This document shows positions 25,501 to 35,504 of a DNA stretch of 64,000 nucleotides, piece by piece. Origin of the DNA: Fulvia fulva (Eukaryota; Ascomycota; Dothideomycetes; Mycosphaerellales; Mycosphaerellaceae); contig NC_063014.1 in the NCBI RefSeq assembly GCF_020509005.1, positions 4,216,001-4,280,000 on the forward strand. The letters run 5' to 3'. The translations under genes and the position numbers were made by a program. Numbering within the stretch: position 1 is the stretch's first letter; each line of letters starts with the position of its first letter. Under the pieces are notes generated by a model. The model searched no databases, was not told the origin of the DNA, and saw nothing but the letters and a program-made list of their open reading frames with translations.

Positions 25501-26490
25501 ACTAAAGTCCGATCTCTAGTAGGGGATTGCTAACGTATAGCTATAATAATAGAAGATTACCGTATTAGATTACAAAATTATCACGGATCGACTATACGTC
25601 GATAAAGCTATATATATACTAGCCTTTTAGAACGTCCGTACTCGGATAGTACGTAAATACTATAATAGTAGAGTAGCTAGCCACTAAGGTATAGTAAGGG
25701 CTTTTAATCTACTATAGAGGTAAAACCTCTTCTAGCCTAGTATAGTAAGTAACGTCGTAAGATACGTACGATACTACCTAATATATAGGCGCTCGACTCT
25801 ATTAAGACTAATAAAGTAAGGCACCCTATCCCTATACTATACGCCCGGTTACGAATAGAAGTATATCGCCGTAGACTTTATCGTCGACCTACCCGCTAGT
25901 AAAGATCCCGATACTAGACTAATCTATAAATATATTATAATAGTTACCGATATACTAACTAAACGCGTACGGCTACTCCTACTAATAACTTAAACGCTAA
26001 GTACGCCGCTACCTTATTCTATAACTATATATTCCCCGTATACGGCCTACCGGAGGTGGTCTTAAGCGATAGAGGTATATAATTTATTAGCGCGCTCTTC
26101 CGTAGACTCTACGTAAGGCTTAGTATCTACTAAAATCTTTCTATAGCCTTCTATCTAGAAACGGATAGGCAATTAGAACGGATAAATTAAGTACTCGAAT
26201 AGTATATCCGCGCCTATACTCACTATTAATAAGATAACTAGGTCGAGTTACTACCCGACGCCGAGTTCGCCCTTAATAATTACGAGTCTATAAGTACCGG
26301 AATAACTCTATTCTTTACCGACTCTAGCCGCTACCCGCGGATAGAGTTTAGTAGCCTAGCTAAACTATAAGTTATAGCTCGGGAAGTAGCTAATGTCGAG
26401 GCCGCTAACGCGTTAGTTAATAATATATAAGATACTTAAGTAAAAATACGGCGGGTACTCGAGTCTATACGCCGCGACCGCCTAGACGAG
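22560..26490 (+). pseudogene. Outer gypsy gag end and pol, to the LINE insertion
   Basis: The frame resumes after the inner element with a degraded zinc knuckle, FRYREPRYTG (near 22.61 kb). A protease follows with NTSASYKFINLRF near 23.02 kb (Asp of the active site changed). Reverse transcriptase spans about 23.7-24.4 kb, with LYVYVDYRALNT and a catalytic box reading YLDNVLIY instead of YLDDVLIY. RNase H has YDIYDKELLA near 24.78 kb. Integrase spans about 25.6-26.3 kb, including AVDFIVDLP. The LINE interrupts the post-integrase part at 26507, and coding resumes at 31470. Inactive. Confidence 0.8.
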
Positions 26491-26506
26491 CTACGCGACG
26501 TATATA

Positions 26507-26517
26507 GATAGATAGAT
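26507..26517 (-). repeat. LINE 3' tail, ATCT repeats
   Basis: On the minus strand the element ends in ATCT tetranucleotide repeats rather than poly(A). The same kind of tail ends the LINEs at 47.99, 59.73 and 63.44 kb, so it is a family trait. The tail shares bases with the target duplication, so its boundary is ambiguous by a few bases. Confidence 0.8.
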
Positions 26518-26710
26518 AGATTATTCATTCGCCTGTTTTAGTGCCCTATGGCCTATGCAGGTCTCTCGCTATTTAGGTCTATTTGTGTAGGTAGGAAACC
26601 CGATTAACGGATGAAAACCTCCTCGTCTTTGCCCTCCTCGTTCTTTCCTGTCTTGTCCTTTCGTTCTCCTTCCTTCAGGGTACGCTAGTGTCATGGTTGT
26701 TACCCTATGA

Positions 26711-29700
26711 CTACCTTGCCCGTAACCCTAGTGATGTCCTCCTCTCGATTCCCTTTCTCCCTTCTGTTTCCCCGGCTCTTCTCTCTCTCTCCCTCCTCTC
26801 TATCCACCTTTCCGTTTCTACTGCTAGGGAGAATTGCTCTAGGTAGTCCTCGTTAAGGATCCATCTTGTCACTCTCCTTATATCTTGTCTGTCCTGGATG
26901 ATGGCCTGGTATTGCCTGTCTCTTGCCTTCGCCCTCCACTGGCTTCTCCCTTTTACCCACTTAGTACAGTTCAGCACCATGTGCTCCGGGTTTTGGGATA
27001 GGTAGCCACAGGGGCAACGTTTGGAATCGTATCCTGGGACTCTTCTTTGGTGCAAGTATGCTCTCAGCCCAATGTGCTCAGAGCGAATCTGGATAGCTAT
27101 GCTTGCTTCCGCCCTCTTCAGGTCTTTATAGATAAGGTAGTTATACCTCCCGAAGGTCCTGGCCGCTGGTGGGGCTCCTGGCCTCACCGGTTTTTGGTTC
27201 CAACGCGTTTCCCATAGGTGACCTGCGATCCTTTCTGCTTGGCTTTGCTTCTTTTTCCCTTTGTCCCCTGTGTTAGCTTGCTCCCTCAGAGCTTCTCTCT
27301 GTTCAAGGGCTGCTAGGATTTCCTGTGATGTTTTTAGGTCTGCTTCCTTCTGTGGGATCATGTGTGGCCGGTTGGGTCTTCTCCTCCTCTCCCACTGGGT
27401 TCTTATCCTTTGAGTAGCTGCTTGGATGGTTCCCTGGGCTGGGTATGCTGATGTCTTCTCTGCGTATTGACACCTCATGCCCTGGAGGTACTCCCTGATG
27501 GGGGCTGTACCTGATTCCATTTCCATTGTCCTGTGAGGGGTTGACTTGTATGCCCCTAGTACTCTCTTTAGGCAGGCTGCCTGCGCTCTGTTGAGGGGGT
27601 CCTCAATTCTCTTCGGGATGTGTTTTTCCGCTGCCCAAATTGCTGCTCCATATAGCATTGCGGGCTTGACAATGGCCTTGTACATGGTCTGGGCCTTTGT
27701 GAAGGTCGCCCCCCAGGTTGACGCAGTGAGTCTCTCGATTGATTGTCTGTTGGTGTCCGCTCTCGCTTGCGCCTTCTTCACTTGTGGTCCCCAGCTGAGT
27801 TTCGGGTCTAGCCATATCCCAAGGACTCTGAGTTCCCTTGTAGGATGGGTCTCGAACCCCTGGATTTTTACTGGTGCTGCCAAGTTGTGTTTTGTCTTTG
27901 CCTTACTAAAATGGATAAGTTGGTACTTGTCCGGTGCGAATTTTGCCCCATGCTCTCTTGCCCACTTTTCGCATTGTCTATGTCTCTCCTCTAGGAGTGC
28001 GCAGTTTTCCTCTGTGGACCCCGACCACGCTAGGATATTTGTGTCATCCACGAACCCCGATGCTGAGGTGTTTGCTGTTTCTAGGAGTGGGGTCAGGTCG
28101 GCCATAAAGAGGAGGAACAGAATTGGGGAGAGTGTAGAGCCCTGTGGGATGCCCGTGTTCGCAATTGGGGTCTGCGGGGCTTTGAAGGACCCTAGGAGGA
28201 TCTGGGTTGTTCTGTCCTTAAGGAATGACTGCACAAAGTGTACTATCTAGGCTGGGATGCTTTTCATTCTGAGGATGTGTAGGAGCCTTGCGTGGGACAC
28301 ATTGTCGAAAGCCCCTGATATGTCTAGTGAAAGCAGTGAGGCTACCTTGTTGTTGCCATAGTGCCAGATGTGTCTGATTTGCTCTGTGATCAGTTCGACT
28401 GCTGTGAGGGTAGATCTCTTTTGTCTCCCCCCCATTTGCGTTGCCGGGAGGAGGTTGTGTTCTTCTACTATTCCGGTGAGCCTTATAGCCACGACCTTCT
28501 CTAGGAGCTTCCCTAGTGTGTTCAGCAACGCAATTGGTCTGTATGACTTCAACTTGGTATAGTCTTCCTTTTGGGGTTTCCTTAGGACGCAAGTCAGTGA
28601 TTGCCTAAAGGCCTTTGGGCAATACCCCTGCTTCATGCACTGGGTAAAGATTGGCGCAAGCACTGGAGTGATAAGGCTGCTGCTAGCTTTTAGGTAACAG
28701 TTAGGGATCTTGTCTGGGCCTGGGGCTTTGTTGCCCTTCAGTTTCTTGATAATGTTTCCGATCTCTATAGCAGACACTTGCCAGTTAGCCTCCCTTGGCG
28801 GAGGAATGTGTGTTCCTGGGATGTTGCTTAGGTCTGCCTCTACCTGAGTCCCGAAGAAGTGGTCTGCGAATGCTTTCGCTTTCCCTATCGGAGTGGTTTG
28901 CGTTTCCCCGTCTTGGTCCTGTATTGAGGGAAACTGGGGCGGGGAGTTTCGTTCCTCGTCTGGTTTCCTGGCCCATTCTGCTAGTCTCCAGATTTGTTCC
29001 GGGTGTTCTGTGATCATCCCTACAGTTGACCTCCACTCCTGCGTCTTGTCTCTTCTGATCTGCGCCTTCTTTGCTTTGCACGCGTTGTTATAGGCTTCCC
29101 AGTTTGCTTGGGTGCGTCGTTGCTCCCATCTCCTTCTTGCTCTCCTTGCCTCCTTGACTTTGGCTGTGCACTCTGGTGTCCAGTATGGCTTCTGGTATAG
29201 CGACCATCTCTTCTCAGGTATATGGGCCTGGGCTGCCCTTTGCATAGCTTCTATCAGCTGCTCCACTGCTTGGTCAATCCCCTCCGTTGTGTGTATGTTG
29301 TCAATGTTCACCTGTTCTAGTTCGCCTTCTAGCCGCTGCTGTACTAGTGTCCACTCGGCCTGCTTCCAGCAGAGCCTCCTCTCAGGTTCCCTCTCCTCCT
29401 CAACTGTGAGTTGGATGTCGGTTTGGATTGGATAGTGGTCTGATGAGGACTCTAGTTGGTCATTGACTGTGCAGCTTTCTACCCGTCGTGTTAAGGCGTG
29501 GGACATGAAGCATAGGTCTAGCGTGCTAGAACTGTTGTTTCTAGCCCAAGTTTCTGTTCCCTTTGGCGTGATCAAGTCCATTTGGGCTGTTTCCATCTGA
29601 CCAATGAGCCTCCCTGCTAAGAAGTGGTGTGCTGGGGTGAAGTCCGATCCCCACTTTGGGTGGTGGAGGTTAAAATCTCCTATCACGATGTTGTGGTTTT

Positions 29701-30112
29701 GTTGGTTCATTGCTTCCGGGAGCCTTCCTAGCGTGTGTAGTTGTGTGCTGCTTCTGGACTCTGGAGGTGGGTTGTATACGCTATGGATCAGGACTTGGCC
29801 TTGAGTTGTTTTGAGCTGCACTGTGGTGATATCCCTGTCGGTACTCGGCCAGGCCTGCCAGTCCTCTGCTAGTACCTTCTTACTGACATAGATACAAGTT
29901 CGTGGGACTCCCTCGGTTCTGTTTATTACTACGTGGTATCTCGGGTCTCGCACAGTTGATGGAATCCTAGAGTGTGGGTTGATCCATGGTTCCTGTATTG
30001 CTATAATGTGGTGTTCCTCCGGGTCTAAGGCTTGTAGAAAGCTCCTTTGGACCTTGTCTTTGCTTCTGTTCACATTATACTGAATGATTGATAGTCTGTT
30101 AGTGTGAGGCAT
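26711..30112 (-). pseudogene. LINE ORF2: endonuclease and reverse transcriptase, one nonsense codon
   Basis: ORF2 nicks the target and copies element RNA in place (target-primed reverse transcription). It would be 1133 residues. Residues 1-230 form an APE-type endonuclease with QYNVN, QEPWI, GDFNLHHPKWG, STLDLCF and SSDHYPI, so the usual catalytic set is present. The reverse transcriptase follows with NKAPGPDKIPN, SYRPIALLNTLGK, LLSLDISGAFD, GIPQGSTLSP and the catalytic SGFVDDTN box. The C-terminus has a CCHC finger, CPCGYLSQNPEHMVLNC. No RNase H domain is evident. The start codon overlaps the ORF1 stop as TGATG, suggesting termination-reinitiation. The single lesion is TAG at 28249-28247 (codon 622), where related copies imply tryptophan; TGG to TAG is a RIP-type change. 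Natural readthrough is not excluded. Confidence 0.92.
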
Positions 30113-31404
30113 CAGGACATGTTTGTGTCTGGGTCCGTTTGGTCTTGCTGTTGGTCTTGCTGTTGGTTTTCCCGTCCCTCCTCCTGTTCTTCCCTTTGGG
30201 GTTGGCTCCCTATCATTTGGTTGATTCTCATTTGTCCATTGCTCTGCGCTGCCTTGTACAAGAACGTTGGTCTCCCTATTGCTGGCACTATTTGTGGCTC
30301 CTCTTGTGGCCGGGGTCTCTTATTCGGGTGGGTGGTTCTCTCTGGTTGTTTCTGTTCACCTACTAGGAACCTGGTTGGTGTTGTTACCCTTGCTTCCCGC
30401 GCTCTCCACTGGGCTGATAGTCTAACTGGGCATTGGTTTGACCATGCCGGGTGTTTTCTCCCACATGCTGCGCATCTTGTGTCCTCCTTCCGTTTTTGGC
30501 ACTCTTGGGTCGCGTGATCACCAGCACAGTGTGAGCAGACTGGTGTGGCTTTGCTACACTTTGGGGCAATATGTCCGTACTGTTGACAGTTGAAACATTG
30601 AAGGATTCTGTGGTTGCTCTGATGGATTTCTACATCCAGCCTCTCAAAGTCCCAGTACAACCCTTGGTCTAAGACCTTGTTCGCTTGCTCTGGTGTTGCA
30701 ACCCATAAGATCAGCGAGGAGGCCCTCTTGCCCTCCTCTATCTTCTTCTTGACCCACGCTGTCTTTGTGATCTGTAGTCCTGGTGCTGTTACCTGGTTTT
30801 GCCTCTGGAGGTTTGGTGTATCCCTTTGTGTATCAAAGGTTCGTGGGACCCCATGCGCAATTACCATGTACTGTTGATGGGAGACTTTCGCTGTGCTCCC
30901 GATCTTCAGTGTCCACTCCTTGTTTATTTCGAGGGCCTTCTTGTCCTGTACGTGTGCTGTAAACAGCTTGACCCCTTTGTTGTCTGCCCTTGCCCCTACT
31001 ATTCCCTTTACTCCGATCTTCTCGACTATCTCCCTCCCGGTCATCTTTCCTATCTCTTCCTTCTCTTTCTGGTCCGTAATATGGACTCGTAGTACTGTGC
31101 TTTGAGGGGGGGTGGGTTGGCTCGCGATTGTTGCCCAGGTCGTTGGGCCCTGGGTCTGTCTCGGGTCTCTTTGAGGGTTGTTTCTTGCGTTTCGTGTTGC
31201 TGCCTCGATTGCCATGTTGATCGTAGTGCTTGTTTGTCGTTTGAGCGCCTTCAGTCCCCCGAGCAGTTCGCTCATTACTCCTTTCAGTGCTCTCTCCGGA
31301 AACCTCCCTTCTTCTGCCGCTACCATCTCTTCCGCCTTCTTGCAGAGCGTCCTCCACTCGTCTCCCCCTTGCTCTCGGTCGTCTACTGCCGTCGTCGTCG
31401 CCAT
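30112..31404 (-). CDS. LINE ORF1: zinc-knuckle nucleic-acid-binding protein
   Basis: An intact 430-residue frame. ORF1 proteins of jockey/Tad-type LINEs bind element RNA and help assemble the retrotransposition particle. The N-terminal third is helical and charged. Three CCHC-like zinc knuckles sit in tandem at residues about 270-283 (CFNCQQYGHIAPKC), 290-302 (CSHCAGDHATQEC) and 311-325 (CAACGRKHPAWSNQC). The C-terminus is rich in Gln, Pro and Arg. The ATG at 31404 follows a leader of about 49 bp with AAAA just before it. The stop overlaps the ORF2 start by one base. It is unbroken although both flanks are full of RIP stops. Confidence 0.92.
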   Translation of the reverse strand: MATTTAVDDREQGGDEWRTLCKKAEEMVAAEEGRFPERALKGVMSELLGGLKALKRQTSTTINMAIEAATRNARNNPQRDPRQTQGPTTWATIASQPTPPQSTVLRVHITDQKEKEEIGKMTGREIVEKIGVKGIVGARADNKGVKLFTAHVQDKKALEINKEWTLKIGSTAKVSHQQYMVIAHGVPRTFDTQRDTPNLQRQNQVTAPGLQITKTAWVKKKIEEGKRASSLILWVATPEQANKVLDQGLYWDFERLDVEIHQSNHRILQCFNCQQYGHIAPKCSKATPVCSHCAGDHATQECQKRKEDTRCAACGRKHPAWSNQCPVRLSAQWRAREARVTTPTRFLVGEQKQPERTTHPNKRPRPQEEPQIVPAIGRPTFLYKAAQSNGQMRINQMIGSQPQREEQEEGRENQQQDQQQDQTDPDTNMS

Positions 31405-31469
31405 TTTTCAATCCGTTCGTAGTCGATATATAGTCCTAGCAAGGTAGATATATCTACGCGACGTATATA

Positions 31470-32160
31470 CTTTTACGTAAGTACGAACGGCCGACGCCGT
31501 AAATACTCGGCGAGCGCTAGCGCCTACCTACTAGCCTAATAATATAGGTCTACTAGATACCCGTAACATTAAGACTATACGTCTAAGTAAGAAACTCGAT
31601 TATAAGTTCCTTAGACCGTTTCGAGTAGTTAGGGCCGTAGGTAGACGCTCGTATAAACTCGAACTTAGCGATAGGATATAAATCTATAACGTGTTCTATA
31701 CGAGTAAGTTACGCCGCGTAGTAACCGAAGGGATATCTAGATAATATAAACTACTACTAGCGCCCGTAATCGTCGAACGCGAAGGCTAGGTATTAGAGGA
31801 ATACGAAGTAGAGGATCTAGTAGATTCTAAGATTAGGTATAATAATATACAGTATATAGTTATTTAGAAGGATCGTACGCGGAGCTAGGCTAAGTAGTTA
31901 GCCGTACTACCTAGATATAAAGAACTCGTAATCGCGTTCTACTAGCGATACCTAGATAAACCTAAGCCTACCTTCGACGGACTCGATTAGCCGGTAACTT
32001 AATACGGGCTAGCGCTAATCCTCGGACCGTATATATAAACGCGGTATAACTATAGCTTCCTCGATAAAGCTCTCGGAACTAGTACCGGTATTAGTACTAG
32101 CGATAGCCCTCTATACGCTCCGAGTATTAAACGTAGAAACGTCGTAGGAGCTCCTTATTC
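31470..32160 (+). pseudogene. Outer gypsy pol, C-terminal part with chromodomain
   Basis: Coding resumes after the 16-bp duplication (31454-31469). It includes the post-integrase segment (LGPFxVV-like PFRVVRAVGRRSYKLEL near 31.62-31.67 kb) and a chromodomain-like stretch, EEYEVEDLVDSKIRYNN near 31.80-31.85 kb. Expected tryptophans are replaced by TAG codons. A short tail runs to the purine-rich tract before the 3' LTR. Confidence 0.7.
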
Positions 32161-32175
32161 GAGGAGGGGGGGTAC

Positions 32176-32373
32176 TGTTATAAGATAGCCCTTTTTACGA
32201 TCTACCTCGTAATATAGTATCGTCGGCCGTACGCTCGCGCGCTAGCGGCCGCTAGTACCCGCTAGCTCGATTTACGCGACTTTATCTTCTTACGCTTCTT
32301 ACGCTCTCTTAGATAGCTCGTATAACTATATCTATCTTTGCCCGACTCTATTATAGTACTCTCGCCCGTAATA
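32176..32373 (+). repeat. Outer gypsy 3' LTR
   Basis: 198 bp beginning TGTTATAAGATAG, followed by the TAAGG duplication (32374-32378). Pairs with 12614-12811. Confidence 0.92.
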
Positions 32374-32378
32374 TAAGG

Positions 32379-32860
32379 CGGAAGATATTAAATTCTTAGA
32401 TATACTAGCTAAGTTACTAGACCTCTACTCTATAGAATATATTTAGAAATACTATAGGGAAGAGATTATAATATATTATATATAAATACGTAGTAGTAAT
32501 ATAGTAATACGGCTTATAGCTACTAAATAGATAAGGTGTATTTAGTAAGAATTAGACTTATTCCTTGAGAAAGTACGTATTAAAATAATAGTAAGCTATA
32601 AGAAGGGCCTTATACGTAGATATTGACATACTAGTCTACTCTATAGTAATAGATATAAGGATAGTCTATAGAATAAATAGATATATCTTATATCATGTAT
32701 TAAATACACCTCAATTTAGTACTAAGAATCGATAGACTTTCGGAAGTATAGAGGTAGGGTATAGATAATTATAATCGTCCCTTAGTATAGCAGATTAAGG
32801 TACGACTCCTAATACTCGTAATTATAGCTTACTCCTTTACTAAAGTTACGAATCTCTTTA
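32379..32860. other. RIP-mutated border between the nest and the gene island
   Basis: This continues the unidentified sequence of 12241-12613 across the outer gypsy insertion. It is TpA-rich with no clear coding frame. Base composition changes at about 32.84-32.88 kb, where CpA and TpG become common. This marks the edge of the mutated block. Confidence 0.5.
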
Positions 32861-33066
32861 GAAGGGATGTATCGCTTTTAGGAGAAGCCACAGGGTTCAC
32901 GGAGCGTTGTGCGTAATCAGGGAAGGAGTCTTCGTAGTCTGGCGAAGTCGAAGCTCGACATGTCATGGCATTCACTTCCCTGTCTCGGGGCAAGGTCGGC
33001 CCGGAGCACGCTAGCAAGATCTCACAGTACGACACATGTATCAGCGCAATTAGTTTACAAGGCAGT

Positions 33067-33360
33067 CTACAAGATATGATCTTCACCGACTCGGCAGCGA
33101 CAAGCTTGGCTGTCACGACACACAGCGGAAGAGACTGTGCGGCCGCATCGTGAGCTTTCCGCTGATTCGTGTTCCGCCTCACGACTCAATGCAGCTCTCC
33201 AGGCTTCTTGGTAAGCGATATAGTGAACTAAGACTGTGCTGACGTCATCAACAAGTATGAGTTGTTCTAAAGGCACTTTGGGTGAGTCACTCAATTTGGC
33301 CAGCTTGTTATTCAAATCTAACTTCTTCTCAGCGGAGTGGTTAACGCGGTACGCATCCAC
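33067..33360 (-). CDS. Hypothetical small ORF, doubtful
   Basis: A 97-residue minus-strand frame in non-RIP DNA, starting MDAYRVNHSAEKK and containing a helical middle (ILVDDVSTVLVHYIAYQEAW). The last third looks unlike protein (Ser/Cys/Arg-rich), so an intron or decay may occur after about residue 70. No family is recognised. It may be the remnant of a gene whose 5' or 3' part was lost. Confidence 0.25.
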   Translation of the reverse strand: MDAYRVNHSAEKKLDLNNKLAKLSDSPKVPLEQLILVDDVSTVLVHYIAYQEAWRAALSREAEHESAESSRCGRTVSSAVCRDSQACRCRVGEDHIL

Positions 33361-33390
33361 GTTGATGAGTCGGTCAGAGTCAATCCTGAC

Positions 33391-33450
33391 TATCTGTTAG
33401 TTGGCCTGCTAAGCCAATTCCTTCGGGAGCGTGGTAAGTTCAATCCTGCA
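33391..33450 (+). other. tRNA-Ser(GCU)-like relic
   Basis: There is a perfect 5-bp anticodon arm: stem TTGGC (33401-33405), loop CTGCTAA (33406-33412, anticodon GCT) and stem GCCAA (33413-33417). A long variable region and a TTCAATC T-loop-like heptamer (33439-33445) follow, as in serine tRNAs. A matching D-arm, a well-paired T-stem and an acceptor stem are not seen, so it is not a functional tRNA. It may be a tRNA fragment (possibly mitochondrial in origin) or chance. Confidence 0.25.
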
Positions 33451-34036
33451 TGCTTTCGCCTTCCTCAACTTCTAACCATATCTTAGTGTTCGAATCACAC
33501 AGGTGTCGACATATGGTACTGCTCTGCATAAGGAATTTGCAGTTGTGAACTGTGATGCATCATCTTTTTGCCCTTTTCGATCTCGGTGTCGTGCCATTTC
33601 ACGAAGACATTTCACGCCTTTCCAACTCACACATTCTTCCACATGGAGCTCGAGGCTCAGCTTCAATTCTCTATCTTTTTGACAATTTATCACACTGGCT
33701 CGCTTCATCATTCGCGCAGATTCCAAGGTCAGATTATGTTATTGTCTATCCCGCCATGTTCGATGGAGTGTCATAACGTGGAGCGGATTGAAGATCTACT
33801 AACAAGACCACGACTTGCTACCTGACCTTATCTTTTTGTCTACTATACTACCATACACCCACCACCATTGACGATTCAGAAGGACAATCGGTCACGCACG
33901 TGGCATGTACCTGAAGTGGCCACGGCACGATTTAGAAATCACAACGCAGTCTTCATTGGCAGTCTATCTATTGTACACCGATATTTCGCACCACATATCC
34001 CTCGACGTCCTCTTGTCTACCCAACCTGGTGGCGAC
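33451..34036. other. Non-coding, 3' flank of the minus-strand gene
   Basis: Unmutated, unique-looking DNA. Frames present are short and overlap one another on both strands, with no family match. Part of this must be the 3' UTR of the gene ending at 34037. Nothing else is seen. Confidence 0.4.
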
Positions 34037-34241
34037 CTACTGTCCGGCGTCCTTGGCCTTGCGAGCAGCGTTGTCGATGGTCATGATGAAAGCGATCTTA
34101 TCGCGAGCTGGCATGCACGGGGAGTGCCAGAGGTGTGCGAAGTAGTGGAAGAATGGACCAAAGCCCGGGTGCCACTTGTTCCAGCAGGTCAGACGGTAGA
34201 GGCACGGGTAGGCCCACTCACGATTCTCCGAGATCTGAGCT

Positions 34242-34296
34242 CTGTAAGGTCATGTCAGTATGTGATGTAGATGTAATGTTTTGGATTGTCGCTCAC
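34242..34296 (-). other. Intron 3 of the minus-strand gene
   Basis: 55 nt, donor GTGAGC, branch CTGAC and acceptor TTACAG. It joins phase 2 and opens a 68-residue terminal exon. Confidence 0.8.
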
Positions 34297-35504
34297 CTCT
34301 CAGACGGGAAGCCCTTGCGTGCATCAAGAACACCAACGGAAAGGCCGTATCTGCTTCTCGAAATGACGCCATCGCGAGCAGACTTCTTCTTGGGAGCAAC
34401 CTTCTTGGGAGCAACCTTCTTGGGAGCAATCTTTGCTGCGGCCAAATCGATGACCATAGCATCGTCGTCGCTGATCTCGTCGTTCTCGTCAGATGCCGCT
34501 TCGTTGTCGGACAAGGCGGCAACCTGGTCACCAGCGCCCAGCTCCTCGTCATACACTGCAGGCCGTCGAACGATGAGGTCCTCCGTGCAAGTCTCTGCAC
34601 CACAGGCGTGCTGCCACTGCAAGAGTTCGCCATACCACTGTAGCCATGACTCATCGTTGCTCTTGCTCTTCCAGGAGACTGCCGCAAAGGCCAGCATGAC
34701 CGCGCCAAGGTAGAATCGTGCAAGCTCCGCGAAGCGGCGACGTGCAACGTCATCAAGCTTCAGCGACGCACGGTCGGCATCAGACAGTGACAAGACTTGA
34801 TCAACGTTGGTTTCGTTGGTACGCATTCTGCGAACCAAGGTCATCTTCTCAGTGGCGTGACGAGGATCCACCTGACCACGAACGAGACGAGCAAGATCCT
34901 CGATCAACGAGTCCATGACTGTCAGCCATACACTACCCTCACGAACGCAGCCATACATCACTGCTACGAGGGCGAACATTGGTCGAAGAGCGCCCTGGTA
35001 CTGTTCGTCGGTGGTCCCTTCAGCAAGTAGGCCTTCCTTTCGAAGCTGAGCGGCCAGAACCTTGACGTGGAACATGTTGTCCTTGACGAGCTCAAGGAGA
35101 CGATAAGCGTTCTCGAAGACGTATTCCTTGGAGTGAGCATCCTTGATCAAGGGTGGACGGCCCGTGATATCTTCAAAGGCCGTCAGATTGGCCTTGAAAC
35201 GATCGAGGAGCAGACCACTCATGATCTCGTTGACACACCCTTGCAGAATAGCACAAACTTTGTCGTCAAGATCGTTGAAGTCGCTGTTGTTGAGCTTGTT
35301 GATGACTGGTTCGGCCCGGGCTTGAACAGTCTTGTCTCTGTTGGTACCGAGTCGATTCTGCACCACGACGACGTCCGTCTGGCCCGAGATAGTGGCATCG
35401 AGGAAGTCACAGGTGTACTGCGGGAGCGCATCGAGCTTCTGTTGCATTGCCTGGTCGGACAATTCGTCGACTGTGTCACCGGCTCTGTCACCGACTGGGT
35501 CAGC

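Larger units (their letters stand above)
26507..31453 (-). mobile_element. Tad1-like LINE, nearly intact, post-RIP insertion
   Basis: A 4.95-kb non-LTR retrotransposon on the minus strand, flanked by a 16-bp duplication (26491-26506 and 31454-31469) that rejoins the outer gypsy sequence exactly. Its 3' end, at the left, is a short ATCT-type tail. It has a 5' leader of about 49 bp, ORF1 (31404-30112), ORF2 (30112-26711) and a 3' UTR of about 200 bp. CpA and TpG are frequent throughout, in sharp contrast to the RIP-mutated gypsy on either side. It therefore arrived after the host element was mutated, or escaped mutation. The only obvious lesion is one TAG in ORF2. Gene content (zinc-knuckle ORF1; endonuclease plus reverse transcriptase ORF2) fits the Tad1 clade first known from Neurospora. 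Confidence 0.93.
12614..32373 (+). mobile_element. Outer Ty3/gypsy chromovirus with two nested insertions
   Basis: Direct 198-bp LTRs (12614-12811 and 32176-32373) with target duplication TAAGG (12609-12613, 32374-32378) define this element. Removing the inner gypsy (14901-22554 plus one ATACT copy) and the LINE (26507-31453 plus one 16-bp duplication) leaves about 7.14 kb, a normal size for this class. Gene order is gag, protease, reverse transcriptase, RNase H, integrase, chromodomain-like tail. A purine-rich tract (32161-32172) precedes the 3' LTR. It is heavily RIP-mutated and inactive. The two insertions are independent later events. Confidence 0.93.

Noticed and set aside
27546..28250. 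234-residue plus-strand frame antisense to LINE ORF2
   Set aside because: It lies wholly opposite the reverse transcriptase coding sequence, has no family features and an implausible Cys/Ser/Leu-rich composition. It is a shadow of ORF2.
30833..31411. 192-residue minus-strand frame overlapping LINE ORF1
   Set aside because: It is an out-of-frame reading of the ORF1 region, highly Arg/Asp/Gly-biased and without knuckles. ORF1 itself is convincing.
12614..32373. Composite 19.8-kb single retroelement or giant element
   Set aside because: Internal LTR pairs and separate target duplications show two nested insertions. The outer element alone is about 7.1 kb.
34250..34756. 168-residue minus-strand frame within the third exon of the minus-strand gene
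   Set aside because: It overlaps the phase-consistent exon in another frame and reads the APKK repeat as Leu/Arg repeats. The exon model explains the region better.
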